A stretch of 64,000 bases of DNA from Blastobasis lacticolella (GCA_905147135.1 LR990046.1:16088501-16152500); one strand, 5' to 3'. Positions 1 to 11,409 are shown, counted from the stretch's first letter. Program-made: numbers and translations. Notes: generated from the letters alone by a model not told the origin.

Positions 1-70
1 ATTCTTACACCTACTCCATTCTTACTCTATCTTTACCCTACCCCTACTTACCCTTTTTTTCTTTTATACA
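1..70 (+). repeat. Truncated repeat-D fragment (CCTAC-rich)
   Basis: This pyrimidine-rich CCTAC/ACCCC stretch leads into a CTTTTATACAAAC-like segment. It matches the middle of repeat D, which is better preserved at 31477-31781 and 42204-42446. The window edge cuts off its 5' part. Confidence 0.5.
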
Positions 71-729
71 AACTCTGTCATAACTTGTAAGAACACAACT
101 ACAACAAAATTTGTTAGATGGATGCAGTTGTTCTGAAATTATGCGCTAACATGTAACATTTTGACACATTGCGTTATAAACTTATATTATTGAAATTTTC
201 CTAGAAATCTCGTAGTTTTTTTGAAGTCGTCTGTCCCTGATGTCTAACCAAATTTCATTTTTGCAGGAACATAGGGTATTTGTACCGCATGTAAAGCCAG
301 TTTAAAGCTCAAACTCATATATTCATTCCATCATACTTCGACTGAAAATTCCTAATCTTACTTATACATAATTTAGCCAGAGATCAACCAGAAATTTCGC
401 CATCAACACGCACGCGAACATAAATTCTTAATTCATTCCAAAGTGCTGTATTTCTTTGTTTATTTTACAGCTTTTTCACGACCAGACCTTGTTATGATGG
501 CGTTGGCAAAGCCCCTTCGTTTAGAAATTCACCGCAATTTTACTGGCAGATAAACAACTAAATCGTATAAAAGGAGGACTTAATGCCTTCCCCCGAGAAT
601 GCTTTGAGTTGAAACAATTGAAGATTAATGCCAGAGGGCATTTAAGCATTGTTTTTATTATGCATACCTACCTATTAAAATATAATATGAAACATTTTGA
701 ACGACGATGACAACGATTGTAAAAAAAAA
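71..729. other. Unassigned AT-rich sequence
   Basis: I see no coding frame, tRNA-like element or internal repeat here, only generic AT-rich intergenic sequence. Confidence 0.5.
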
Positions 730-783
730 TTATACCACGATCAGACAGCCCACCTGATGGTAAACGGTAACTGTCACCTTTAC
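730..783 (+). repeat. Repeat E fragment (CACCTGATGG family)
   Basis: The core GCCCACCTGATGGTAAACGG is shared with copies near 10151, 31976, 39028 and 45156. Only the head of the element remains, just after a poly-A run. Confidence 0.6.
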
Positions 784-1051
784 ATCTACGACTCTATTTT
801 GTTCTATGACAGTAAACCCTGGGAGCTATAACAATTGAATGTTATTAATATAATTACGTAATTTCGAGATATTCCAAGCAAACAAATTAAATGCTACAAA
901 GGAAGGCCGAAGTGTAATCAGCACGATCCGGTTAATACTGTCAGTTGCAGCCAACCGCATCACGGGTGAGATAGAAGGCCTAACTAATGTTGTAATAACT
1001 TGTACATTTACTTGTCTGAGAACACAACACTCATTCAGAGTTAGTCATCGA

Positions 1052-1290
1052 GACGTTTATGTCCCGGTTTATCTCTCGCGCACGAAGGGATTGCCTTTAC
1101 CATGATTCAGGGTTTAGCAGATCTGATAATTACAGTGGAGGGACTGCCATCTTACCTCCATGACCCTGCTACCAGGGGAACCTGACCAGATTGGATCATG
1201 GTTACACATTCAGTCGCCTGAACGTGCAGGTTTCATCACGTTTTCCCACACCCTAAAAGCATCGGTTAGCAATTCAACTCAGTACATATT
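1052..1290 (-). repeat. SINE-A copy lacking its tRNA-like head
   Basis: Read on the minus strand, this carries the SINE-A body: the landmarks ATGATCCAATCTGGTCAGG, CAGTCGC and a 3' end with CACAACCGGGAC-like sequence. Matching copies lie at 30938-31240, 40578-40855 and 62098-62425. The promoter-bearing head is missing or decayed. The open frame across it is incidental. Confidence 0.7.
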
Positions 1291-1667
1291 CAATTGTCTG
1301 CACTTTTTGGACAGGTATAGAAGACAAATGTTTCGAATGAATAATAACATTTAGGTATGCCTAATTCCTTCGTATAAGAAAAAGGGACATGGAAATACGT
1401 TTTTAAAATTGCTCCTGATCTAAACAAATATTATACTTGAAAGTAGCCTTGTCTGACCGTTACGTTTATACGCTAACTTGTTGAACAGATTTAACAAGTA
1501 AAATTAAAATGTGTTTATTATGTGGATATCTTTTAATTTTACAGATATCCGAATTTTACATGGAGGAAGTCGCATGTCTAGTACTTTACAAATCGAAAAA
1601 TTTCGGGGCTCAGGTACTTACCTACATGTTTTTCCGGCAACAAAATGACAAATGCACTGCCTCTCTC
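1291..1667. other. Unassigned AT-rich sequence
   Basis: I recognise no gene or repeat between the SINE-A copy and the repeat-E tail. Confidence 0.4.
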
Positions 1668-1800
1668 AAAGTCACGGTTTCCCAAAGCTCCAGCACATGA
1701 AGTACTGGAAATCTTACTCACCGACAGGAACACAATACTATTTATAATAGTATTATTTAACTGCGGTATTCTGTGAGCGGGAATACCCCAGTCGGGCGGC
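1668..1800 (+). repeat. Repeat E, 3' half
   Basis: Blocks such as CTTACTCACCGACAGGAACAC and CTGCGGTATTCTGT are shared with 32125-32240, where they follow the CACCTGATGG head. Here the head is absent, so this is a 5'-truncated copy. Confidence 0.6.
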
Positions 1801-2689
1801 TCCAATCCCAACGAGATTGCCATCTATACCCTTTATCATTAATTCTTTGTCATTTCTCTCTCTATATAGTTAGGTATACTAGTTCAAACCTAAAGACATA
1901 AACATTATTCATGCCTCAAGAAATTTCTCGAAAGCTTCAAAACCAAACATGTCTACACGCTCCAACACGGCTTTGAGTTGCTTTAATATCATGTGCAATA
2001 ATTTGATGTCTTAATCGGCTGGGTAAAGTTCAAGATAGTTGCTTGCATAAATAATTAGTTCGCTCCTCTGCTAGAATACTTCAGCGTAGACTTACTTAGA
2101 CGGTACTTTAAGTGAATAAATTACCCACAATTATTTGCGATCTCAAACCCGACTGATGACGAAAAACGCCATTATAGCAGTGGTAAGCCAACTATCATAG
2201 TAACAGTGAACGACAATCCGAAGAGCGGCGTTTACTTCGCAGACCACACTGACCACTTAACAGTACCGGGTCAAACAAACCGTGGCCGGCTTGCATGAAT
2301 GTTTTATGTAAAACCCAAATTGAATAAAAATTAATTGAGTTTGGCTTGGATGCGACAGCCACGGATAGAGTGCTCGTTGCACTTCATGTCCGTGAACTTA
2401 AATAGGCTGATGATAATGGTAATTCTCATACATCACACGTATACAATCAGGCTATAAAACCTATGTAATAGTCGGTAGTCTTGAATTTCCGTGTTAATAG
2501 GATTTTGCAAGAGTGTGGACTAGCACCTCGATATGATTACGCACGGATAAGAATGGGTACCGCCGCCGAATTTAGAACGACTTGAGTGGTTTACAGCATA
2601 GCTAAGGAAGGGTAATGAAGTTCAGATCTGCCATGAGGCACTTCTTTTGAAGCCCCCAAAGCCTTACAGCGTTCCGAGTGGTTATGCAA
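1801..2689. other. Unassigned sequence
   Basis: No supported feature. Short frames here lack homology, codon bias or splice context that I can recognise. Confidence 0.4.
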
Positions 2690-3000
2690 GTGTGTCGCAA
2701 ACTTTTGTCCGAGCTCAGAGCATCGTCATGTTCAGATACTCTGCCTACAAATGCAGGAGTCCCCCAAGGCTCTGTATTGTCGCCAATGTTGCAGGTCAGC
2801 GGCATTGCTCTGCGGATCTCACGCAGATGTGGTTGAGAATAGAATCAAAATTGTGTCTGAAATCTAGACCTCCTTGGAGCAGGTTTCCGAATGTGGCAGA
2901 CGAAATTTCGTCCAATTCAACCTTTAAAAGATACAAATTTGTGAGTTCACCGCGAAAAAAGTTTCATTTGGGGGCATCGACTTTAGCAGTACAAAGCACA
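2690..3000 (+). pseudogene. Decayed LINE reverse-transcriptase fragment (jockey/CR1-like)
   Basis: In one frame, around 2735-2800, the plus strand reads TNAGVPQGSVLSPM, the hallmark of non-LTR reverse transcriptase just before the catalytic YADD block. About 150 bases downstream, in shifted frames, come pieces resembling WQTKFRPIQP and EFTAKKVSFG. These correspond to the WGRQNLVQFNP...FTAKK segment I know from lepidopteran LINEs. Frames shift repeatedly and the YADD block is absent, so this is an inert, internally deleted fragment. Confidence 0.7.
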
Positions 3001-4610
3001 CTATATGGAGTATTGCTCCCACCTGTGGGCTGGTGCACCCCAGTGCGCCCACCCCAACTCCTTCCACTTGATTTCATGAAATACCTGGCTATTCGTAAGT
3101 CGATAACCCCTTTCTCAAAGTTGGTTTAGTTCCCTTAAAACTCCGGAGAGAAATTAGCTCTTTCGGTGTCTTCACCATCTGCGCAAAGGGAATGTTCCAT
3201 AAAACTGTATAACTTACACGTGGAGATAGATTTCATCCACACTATTAATATGCCTGGCATCCAACTGACGTACTGGCATCGCGAGAATTTTAAACGTCCA
3301 ACATGTGTAATGAGCTCCCCCTCCCCCGCACTCCCATAATTTTGGTACTTAGCGCTGAGACACATTGAAGAGGTGCGCCGCGCGGCGTACTGCACGATGT
3401 GGCAAAACTTGTTGCACGTAGAGCAGTTTGTATGCAAGTACATTGGTAGGTAGCGAAATGTCCCACTGTGCAGCGCGCTGCGCGGCGCACTACATAATGG
3501 GGCGAAACCCGCAATCCAAGCCTGACATGTCAGTTCTGTATGAATTTTGGCCACATTTTTCAATTAGGCCCCATCGTGCAGTGTGCGGCACGATGTCAGC
3601 AGATGTCAACATGAGACGTCATACTTGACTGTTATTTTTACCAACACTTCGAATCTTTTCTCCTTATGTGACACAGTTGACACACATATCTGTCTTCTTT
3701 TTTAGAACAGATTCAACGCGTATGAATGAAATAGGAATTCGACCTTGTCAAAAAAGTTTGACCGCTGATGCGTAAGCCTCTCCCCTTTTTGTGATTCTGC
3801 AACATTATCGTAGTTGTTTCGTTTTCGTGATCCTTTCGTCACTTTCTTCTAAGTTCCTCCCGAATTATAAATAAGGCGTTTTGTTCTAAAGCACAAGTTT
3901 CTAAAAAGAAATGCTGGTACTCGTCGAGGTCTACATTTCGGATGCCAGCTGTCAATCTGAAGACTGTAATAACTCCGAAACGATTGCTGTTAGAACCCTC
4001 CTTCCAGAATTCAAATGATAAATTTTGACGAGTAGGTACTGTAATTTCTTTTTAGAAACTAGTTTTCTAAGAGTAATGGTTTTCGAGCTCTCATTTAAAT
4101 TTAAAAATTTAAAAAAAAAATTTAAGATATTCGTGGACAAATTCACACAGCGCCATCTAGCCATCATTATACTTCATGCACCTGGTGACCGGCGGTACCA
4201 GCGGGGCTATTGGCTATCTCAGTGGACAACTGAATTTTACAAAAAAATGTTACACTACTCTAATTTGGTAGACACTATAGACAGCGGCTAACGTAGATGA
4301 CAAAGTGTAAATTTTTTAAAATGTCAATTACAGTTTCCAACTGTCGCAGTTCGCCCCCCGCACTGATATGACGCCCCGCGGACTTCTGATACAGTCACGC
4401 ACATAATTGTTATCGATAGATAGGTAGCTCATTCTTTCAAAAAAATTCTTTGGATGACATACATTCACACTGTCACGCCTTTCTCCAGTAGTGGTAGACA
4501 GAGACTACATTGTTCTACTTGCTATGGTTCTAACAAATCTCTACGGTTTCATCATACATACATAATTATGCAAGTCGTTTAAAATAACGCGCGTAAAAGC
4601 GTCGAAAAAG
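3001..4610. other. Unassigned region with GC-rich palindromic patches
   Basis: Mostly AT-rich sequence without a supported gene. At 3375-3395 and 3470-3495 there are two CG-rich patches (GCCGCGCGGCGTACTGCACG and CAGCGCGCTGCGCGGCGC) that are partly self-complementary and could be ends of an old DNA element. At 4131-4162 there is a minus-strand scrap of the SINE-B tail (GTGGACAAATTCACACAGCG). Confidence 0.4.
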
Positions 4611-4692
4611 CTCTCGTGCAAACGTTGCCTAACTTAAAATCTCTTGCAAATCTCTCGTGCGAACGTGGCCTAATTTGGAAAACCAGAGTAAC
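4611..4692. repeat. Two-copy 41-bp tandem repeat
   Basis: CTCTCGTGCAAACGTTGCCT at 4611 recurs as CTCTCGTGCGAACGTGGCCT at 4652, a 41-base period with a few mismatches. The motif could be a terminal repeat of a MITE, but no partner inverted copy was found. Confidence 0.5.
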
Positions 4693-6238
4693 ACCACCGT
4701 TTTCTTTGGTTGTCACCGTGACGTGGCACCGCGCAGTGCACTGCACCACGCCAAAATTTATTAATGTAAACAATATTATAAGAGTAGGCACTACGATCCA
4801 TTTTAATACAAACCTGAATTACGTCCATTCTTGATCCTAGCGTCCATGAAACGAACTGACTCAGTCAAATTAATGTTTGTTTACTTTGTAATAATTTATT
4901 AAAACCTCTCAAATGGTTAAAAACTATTGATAAACACTATATTATCCAGCGTACACAGTGTTTATATCCTCTTTGCTAAGTACCTATTTCAAGCGATTTT
5001 CAATTACCAAAATTGTCAGGGCGCCATCTAGCGAGTGGTTAGGATTTCTTTAGAATCCTATTGGAAAACTGCTTATTGGATTTTGGAAATATTTCTGTCG
5101 TCTCGCTATAAAATCAGTTTTATTTTTGTGAACTCACATTATGAGGGTTCCAGAACTGTAGTTGCTTTTCCATCATATGTCCTTCTTCCTTTAAAAAGAA
5201 AAAAAAAACAATTCTATATTATTCATGCAAGTAAGAGCGCAGAAATTATTTTTTAATGTATTGCTGTTCCTTGTTGAATGGAACTCAATTATATTTTCCC
5301 AAATTATATAATACTTTAAGGGAATTGCGCTCATCTACAATATTTAATTACTCCCGTTGAAGTTAGGTATAAGAAATTTTTTGTCACTCGAATATATTGA
5401 ATTATCTAGAAATTTTATGTCACGTCGTTTGTGAATTATCTACTGCTTAGAAGCTTTTGCACTGGTGATGCTTTTCATTGGGATACCCAGGATTCTTTGT
5501 CTTTCTGGGCTCTTTAACTAATTAACCATTTCTTTCTACGGGATATGATTTTTTTTAGTTGCTGTTTCGATACAAGATAGACGAAGATAGATGTCTGATT
5601 TCAATATTTTGAACTCTGATAAAATTACCAGCATAGAGTAGTACCAACTCCTTCTGCGTTCTTGGGTGTCGTAAGAAGCGAAAGATGGGAACGTGAAATT
5701 GTCCTGCCCTCCATAACATTTTCCATCATTTATTATTATTCAATCCATTTAAAGTCTTGACTCGTATAACTTGAACCCCTAATTCCTATCCTCCTAAGGT
5801 CCTTATGACACAGGTAACGAAGTAACGATAGCATTGTTCCTTTCTCATTGTTTCTTGTCTACTGTGTTAAGCTATGTATTGTGCCCAAATGTACTGTGTC
5901 ATGTTTGAGATATTTTTATTTATTTATTTATTTACAATTTATTCTTATTATTTTAGTTATAATCCCGCGTTTTTTGTCTAAAAAACATGCGAGTCGATGT
6001 AGACTTGAGGATACACTAACTTATGTATGTAATATAATTCATGTTCTTTCTTCTACATTGTCATCATATATTTTATAGAGTTTATGTGTGTTCGGAGTTG
6101 TACAAGTTTGAGAAAAGAATATATTAAGTGGGAATAAATAATTGTAGTAACTTTCTGTAAAATCTTATAAATAAAAGAAGCGGTGAGTTTTTTTATTATG
6201 GGGTCTTAATAGGTATTGACTGACAGCAGTAAACATTA
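4693..6238. other. Unassigned AT-rich sequence with TTTA microsatellite
   Basis: No gene is supported. A short (TTTA)n run sits near 5916-5940. The right edge, at 6239-6240, is the TA target of the mariner insertion. Confidence 0.4.
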
Positions 6239-6240
6239 TA

Positions 6241-6727
6241 CAGGGTGTCCCGTAAGGTTACGATAAGTTGGGATAGGGTGATCGAGGAAGTCACTAGGGT
6301 CACCAGAAAAATAAATAAAAAAATCACTCTTGGATATTTTTTAAATTATGCCAATTTTATTTTAAAATAAAAAATTGAACACCCGTTGAGCCTATTTCAT
6401 TAACTGTGACTACAAATATTGCTTCAGAAAAAAATAAAAAACTGTTATGTAAACGTAAATAACCTTTCTACAATCTGTAATAAAAAAACAATACATATCT
6501 GACCAAGATCATAGAGAAAATCATGTTTTTCCCTTGCCAAGGACTTAACAATTACGATTTCACTCAACTTTATCAGTGTCCTGAAAAAAAAATGTACTAT
6601 GCAACTCTGGCAAGTTTCTTCAAAAGTTAGCTTATTTTATCACCATTCTAAAAAGGTATAAAACTTATTTGGTTAACTTATAATACGACAGCTAAAAATA
6701 AATTCCGAGAAATGCACACCAAAAACA
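6241..6727 (+). repeat. Left terminal inverted repeat of the mariner element
   Basis: This is complementary to 8498-8984. The inner limit is near TTCCGAGAAATGCACACC, whose counterpart on the other side reads GGGGTGCATTTCTCGGAA. Confidence 0.9.
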
Positions 6728-6772
6728 AAATTATTTATTCAAATACCTAATACAAATTTAGTCGTTTTTCAT

Positions 6773-7830
6773 TTAAATTAGATGCTCAAAGTGTTTTCCA
6801 CCAACATAAATACACGCCCTACATCTTTTTAAGAATGATCTAGAGATATTACGTGCAAATCTTCTATTGTTAATAGTATCTGCGGCCTCTGTTATCCTCA
6901 TTCTCAATTCCGTCATATCCTGCACAGGTTTTCCATAAACTATTTCTATAATTGTTCCCCAGTAAAAAAAATCTAACGGGTTTAAGTCTGGTGAACGAGC
7001 CGGCCACGGTATAGGACTGGATCGTCCCATCCACCTATCAGTGTATTCGTTATCTAGGAACTGCCTTACAGGGCGTGCGTAGTGTGCCGGACACCCATCA
7101 TATTGTAGCCACATACTTCTTAATGTGTTCAGCGGCACATCTTCTAACAGATTTGGTAACTGATTTTGTAAGAAGTCTAAATAGGCCTCGCCAGTGAGTG
7201 CCTCTGGTAACTCGAACGGGCCGATCACTTTCCCGTTCAGTATGCCAGTCCACATATTAACTTTAAAACGGTATTGACTTCGATCTTCTCTCATCAGGTG
7301 AGGATTCTCGACATGCCACTCATGTAAATTATGTAGGTTCATGTACCCGTCCTTTTTAAACGTAGACTCGTCAGACCACATTGTTTTATTAAAGAATTGT
7401 GGGTCTTCGCTGTGCATTCTTAACATTGTTCGACAGAATACGAGTCTCGCGGTATAGTCACGTGGTAAGAGACCTTGTACTCGTTGCACATGGAACGGGT
7501 GTAACTGATTCCTTTTTAATATTCTATGGGCTATGGTTTTTGGTATTCCTGTACTGGCCTCAATTGCTCGGACTGAAATACTCGGGTCTTCCTCGATGGC
7601 TTGAAGCACTTCTTCTTCATACGGTAACGAAGGTCTTCCTTCAACATTGGTGAGGAAATTGACCCTCGGATAATAATCTGTGCACATTTTGGAAGACACG
7701 GTAATCCGGGTAACGTGCAGCATTCAGGTATCTCTCTCGATAGTCTAGCTGCGGCACTGGCATTACATCTGCATTCACCATAAATTAGATGCATGTTAGC
7801 ATATTCCTGCGTAGTGTAAGTATTTGGCAT
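6773..7830 (-). pseudogene. Mariner-like DD41D transposase, frameshifted near the N terminus
   Basis: The product would cut and rejoin the transposon ends. An intact frame of 316 codons (6773-7723) holds the helix-turn-helix region (VRAIEASTGIPKTIAHRIL, residues 51-69) and the DDD catalytic core: MWSDES (D118), WLQYDG (D209) and WPARSPDLNPLDFF (D251). There are 41 residues between the second and third aspartates. The normal N terminus, MPNTYTTQEYANMHLIYGE, starts at 7830 in a different frame. The reading must shift near 7735, where about two bases seem lost after ARL, and again near 7670, before NFLTNVEGRPS. The start listed for the long frame is therefore internal. The family is common in insects as unnamed DUF4817-type proteins. 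Confidence is high for the family and good for the two shifts. Confidence 0.9.
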
Positions 7831-8497
7831 GGCGGTAAAGTATCTTCACTACAAAGTCTCAAAGTCGGCCGTATTGTGTACGAGAATGACTGCAGTACTT
7901 ACGAATTACCGCCAATTTGTTTTACTTTTTATTTGGATGTTGCGTTCGAAAACTGCACTGCTTGACATTGATGTGAAAACTAAACATGATTCTTTTAAGT
8001 AAGCGCTCATCTTGGTGTTAATGAAGCTCTCGAATAATGTTTAGTAATATTTATTTTAAATATGATAACTCCAAAAAGGCAGTAGTATGATTTTTATACT
8101 TGATTTTATTAAATTATCGGGCAAAAATGAGTTTCTGAACGTCCATCTGAATTAAGTAAGTTGCTAAATGCTATTACACCTTCCTAAATGCGTTTCTAAT
8201 TAGGCTTCTAAATTCAGAAGCCACACGTTCTTCTAAATTTAGCATCCTAACTTGCTAAATGCGATTACATTTGACTGAATTCAGTAACTGAATCATTTAG
8301 TCTTTTTTTTTCGTCTTTAGTATTTAGTCGTTAGTAGTTAATTTAGGTATGTGTAATAAGCGCAATAACGCACTGATGACTGGTATTGAATTGATTGAAC
8401 TGCTTTAGTATCGCAAATAACTTATTACCTGTCTCACTCTCTCTATTAACAATGTATTGTCCTTAAAATCGGTTTCGTCAAACTCGCTTGTTTCTTG

Positions 8498-8984
8498 ATT
8501 TTGGGGTGCATTTCTCGGAATTTATTTTCAGCTGTCGTATTATGAATTAACTAAATAAGTGTCAAACTATTTTAGAATGGTGATAAAATAAGCTAACTTT
8601 AGAAGAAACTTGCCAGAGTTGCATAGTACATTTTTTTTCAGGACACTCTGTTAAAGTTGAATGAAATCGTAATTCTTAAGTCCTTAGCAAGGGAAAAACA
8701 TGATTTTCTTTATGATCTTGGTCAGATATGTATTGTTTTTTTTATTCCAGATTGGAGAAAGGTTACTTACGTTTACAAAACAGTTTTTTATTTTTTTCTA
8801 AAACAATATTTGTAGTCACATTTAATGAAATAGGCTCAACGGGTGTCCAATTTTTTATTTAAAATGAAAATTGGCATAATTTAAAAAATATCCAAGAGCG
8901 ATTTTTTTATTTATTTTTCTGGTGACCCTAGTGACTTCCTCAATCACCCTATCCCAACTTATCATAACCTTACGGGACACCCTG
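8498..8984 (-). repeat. Right terminal inverted repeat of the mariner element
   Basis: This is the complement of 6241-6727, ending ...CGGGACACCCTG before the TA duplication. Between it and the transposase start, two direct repeats, TTGCTAAATGCKATTACA (8161-8178 and 8252-8269), flank a near-palindrome at 8204-8221. These may be regulatory sequence or an old insertion inside the element. Confidence 0.9.
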
Positions 8985-8986
8985 TA

Positions 8987-9168
8987 TATAAAATGTGGAC
9001 CTGGCAATAATCTGGGGATAATCTGTCCTTGTTGGTCCTTGTCAGTCCTTCTTGTAAACATTCAGATACTTGGTCACTATTAGCTATAACTTGTACTTTT
9101 AGTGTGTCTAGATTATTAATAATGCTGAAAATTGTCTTCCGAACTTCCTTTTTAATTTTTTTGCCCAT
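8987..9168 (-). other. Open frame of unknown origin interrupted by the mariner insertion
   Basis: The minus strand reads an uninterrupted frame beginning MGKKIKKEVRKTIFSIINN that runs into the transposon edge. If the transposon and one TA are removed, the frame continues on the other side (6238 downward) for about 25 more codons. I recognise no domain. It is lysine- and asparagine-rich and could be a chance frame or an exon or repeat fragment. Confidence 0.25.
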
Positions 9169-9536
9169 TATTTAATAATATTTTTCATAACTCACGAAAA
9201 TAAGCAGTCCTACAGAAATGAAATTGTTTGTTATGACTTTTATGAATGATGCTCTATGACGTTTAAAAAACTTGTCATAAGTTGCCATACAGAGATTTTT
9301 TTTTAGTAAGCGATTCGGACTTAGCGTGGTCTTATTATAGATGGATTTGCCTTTCGGTAGGTACGTTAAATCCTTCGAAGGGAGACGGGAGTATTGTAAC
9401 GTTAATTCTCTTTCTGTCCTTTTTTTTATAATTATCGTTATAATTATTCTTAAAAACTACTTCTAATACTTACTTTATTTTTATATACTGTAGGTTTGTT
9501 TCAAACTAAACTCGCGTTCTTTACACATATTATTAG
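9169..9536. other. Unassigned AT-rich sequence
   Basis: No feature is supported here. Confidence 0.4.
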
Positions 9537-9665
9537 ATTAGACGGGACTTGCACGCGACGTACCTTTTCGACTGACCGTCGTCTCGTGACCACGGTGGGT
9601 GTAACCCTACCGAAACGTCGGGAAAACAAATCAAAAAGGTACGTCGCGTGCAAGTCCCGTCTAAT
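9537..9665 (+). repeat. Perfect 32-bp inverted repeat forming a 129-bp hairpin with a ribozyme-like loop
   Basis: Arms 9537-9568 and 9634-9665 are exactly complementary (starting ATTAGACGGGACTTGCACGC) and enclose a 65-base loop. The loop contains a small stem, GGTGGGT (9594-9600) with ACCCTACC (9604-9611), followed directly by GAAAC (9612-9616). This is the stem II/GAAA arrangement of hammerhead ribozymes in Penelope-like elements. The upstream box, expected as CTGANGA, reads CTCGTGA (9583-9589) and is therefore degenerate. It may be a MITE or the end of a Penelope-like element. Flanking duplications are unclear. Confidence 0.75.
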
Positions 9666-10150
9666 ATAATAATACTGTAGGCATCTTATAAAGGTACATT
9701 TTTATGTATATGGTATCTTTATTCTGGGTGTTAGTGTACCTATTCTTTTTCTTAATTTTTTCGATATCAGTATTATCTTTTATTCGGTCAGCTATCGACC
9801 TCGGAGCATCGCTATTTTATTTTTTGTTCATTCAAAAGTGATTGTTGTGGATTTTGTTTTTGTTTAGCTAGTCTTTTGCCTGATTCACCATAAATAGGTA
9901 CTCCGATTTTTCCCACCGTAATTTTGACTGTACACTAACAATAACACTCGTGTACATATTTAGCTATAAACACCTCCTTAGCCATAAAATATGGAAGACA
10001 AGAGAAATAACGTGTGTACGGAATAAATCCTCTTTATCCTCTTTATTATAAAAATGCCGAATTTTAAAATTGGAGACACTTTTTGGACACTCTGTAAGTC
10101 TCTGTACAATACAAGGGCATAACTGCATGCCCAACTTATGAATCATATTC
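9666..10150. other. Unassigned AT-rich sequence
   Basis: I see no gene or repeat that I can support. Confidence 0.4.
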
Positions 10151-10284
10151 TTTTTTTTTTATGACATACGATAGGCAAACAGGCAAGTGGGCCACCTGAT
10201 GGGAAGTAGTTACTGCCTATAGACATTAGCAACACCAAGAGTATCGCCAATGCGTTGCCCACCTCTATAACACATATTCATGTG
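10151..10284 (+). repeat. Repeat E copy
   Basis: After a T-run come ATGACATACGATAGGCAAAC, GGGCCACCTGATGG and GCCAATGCGTTGCCCACCTC, the same order of blocks as at 31976-32095. Confidence 0.75.
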
Positions 10285-11409
10285 GACTTGCAATTATTAA
10301 AAGATTATTACAGCATTCATACTTCAATTTTTTATTTATTATATAATAAATACTCTGGGGGTCAAAGACCTTGATACTTTGACCTGAACCGCTAAAGCCC
10401 CATCATTTAGCAAATTCATATTAAGTTGCTTTATATAAAGAAAATTCTTGAAGTGATAATGCGCTTATACTCTTGTACATAAAATTACGAAAATATCACG
10501 CCACTCGACAAGAAACTGCGTGTCGAATTTGACCAAATTTTCCATTATTACCCTACTTTGCTGAAAGAGCTATGAAACTCTTAGAGACCGCCCCGGAACA
10601 ATGGTAAGGACGGATAAACTAGCATTCACCACGGATTTAGGATAACCCGTGCATGGAAGCATTAACGACATTTCCTGGCATTAGGGGTGCTACTCGCATA
10701 CTAGGTTTTATGTTAAATATCCTCCGGCTTTAGTTGGCTGTTAATGTAAATACTGGTATAACCTGTAATGTTACAGTGAAGGGTCAATTTTGTAAGGTTT
10801 AATTATAATTTTCTGTTTAAGGCTAGTGTTTGCCGAGCGCGCTTCAGACAAACTGATTATATTTTCAATATTACACTATCACAAAGCCAATGAAATTTTG
10901 TAGACGTTATCCAGAAAACCAATATCTATGCTTATGGTTTGTCAGATTTTCTTAAAAATAAAATAAATAAATTTGTGTGGATATCTTAAATCCCGTGTAA
11001 CTTTAAAACAATATATTTTAACGAAAATCTGACCAACTACAAGGTATTGGCTTCTGGATCACGTCACTTTCATTAAAAAGCACCTGTTTGACGGTACATT
11101 AGAGTAGTACCTACTTGGTTTTAAATCGGCTATTAAGAGTCATTCGTACAACTAAAACTAGATGTAATAAAATAAAAGTAGATTACGGGTGAATAAATGA
11201 ATATGTGTGTTCTTTGTGTACAGTATGAGCTATAAATTATGTGGATTCAATCTACTTTTAAAATGAGACAACTCTTAATTTAACACAATGTTTTACGATG
11301 GCAGCTCAAAGTCGATCTGTGTAATAGTTTGGTACTTAGGTATATACTCGTACACCCCGGTGTACGTTCAACGTTTTCTTTACATCTATATAAATAAATA
11401 AATAAATAA
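10285..11409. other. Unassigned sequence
   Basis: No supported gene or repeat. AT-rich, with a short (AAAT)n run at its right end that is the tail of the adjacent SINE-B copy. Confidence 0.4.

Larger units (their letters stand above)
6241..8984 (-). mobile_element. Complete Tc1/mariner transposon, DD41D type, with ~487-bp terminal inverted repeats
   Basis: The element begins CAGGGTGTCCCGTAAGG and ends with the exact complement. Both ends are flanked by TA (6239-6240 and 8985-8986), the target duplication of the Tc1/mariner superfamily. The inverted repeats extend inward to about 6727 and 8498, differ at only two of the first 85 positions, and diverge modestly after that. The transposase gene lies inside on the minus strand. 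Repeats of this length are much longer than the roughly 30 bp of classical mariners. The element is structurally complete, but its transposase carries frameshifts, so it is probably non-autonomous now. Confidence 0.93.

Noticed and set aside
2647..3129. 160-codon plus-strand open frame
   Set aside because: It runs in the wrong frame across a decayed reverse-transcriptase fragment; the recognisable motif is in another frame.
3135..3563. 142-codon minus-strand open frame
   Set aside because: Cys- and Arg-rich text without a domain, over CG-palindromic sequence; no splice or homology support.
6241..8984. Reading the long inverted repeats as an assembly fold-back artefact
   Set aside because: The arms differ at scattered positions, are bounded by TA, and enclose a transposase, all as expected of a true transposon.
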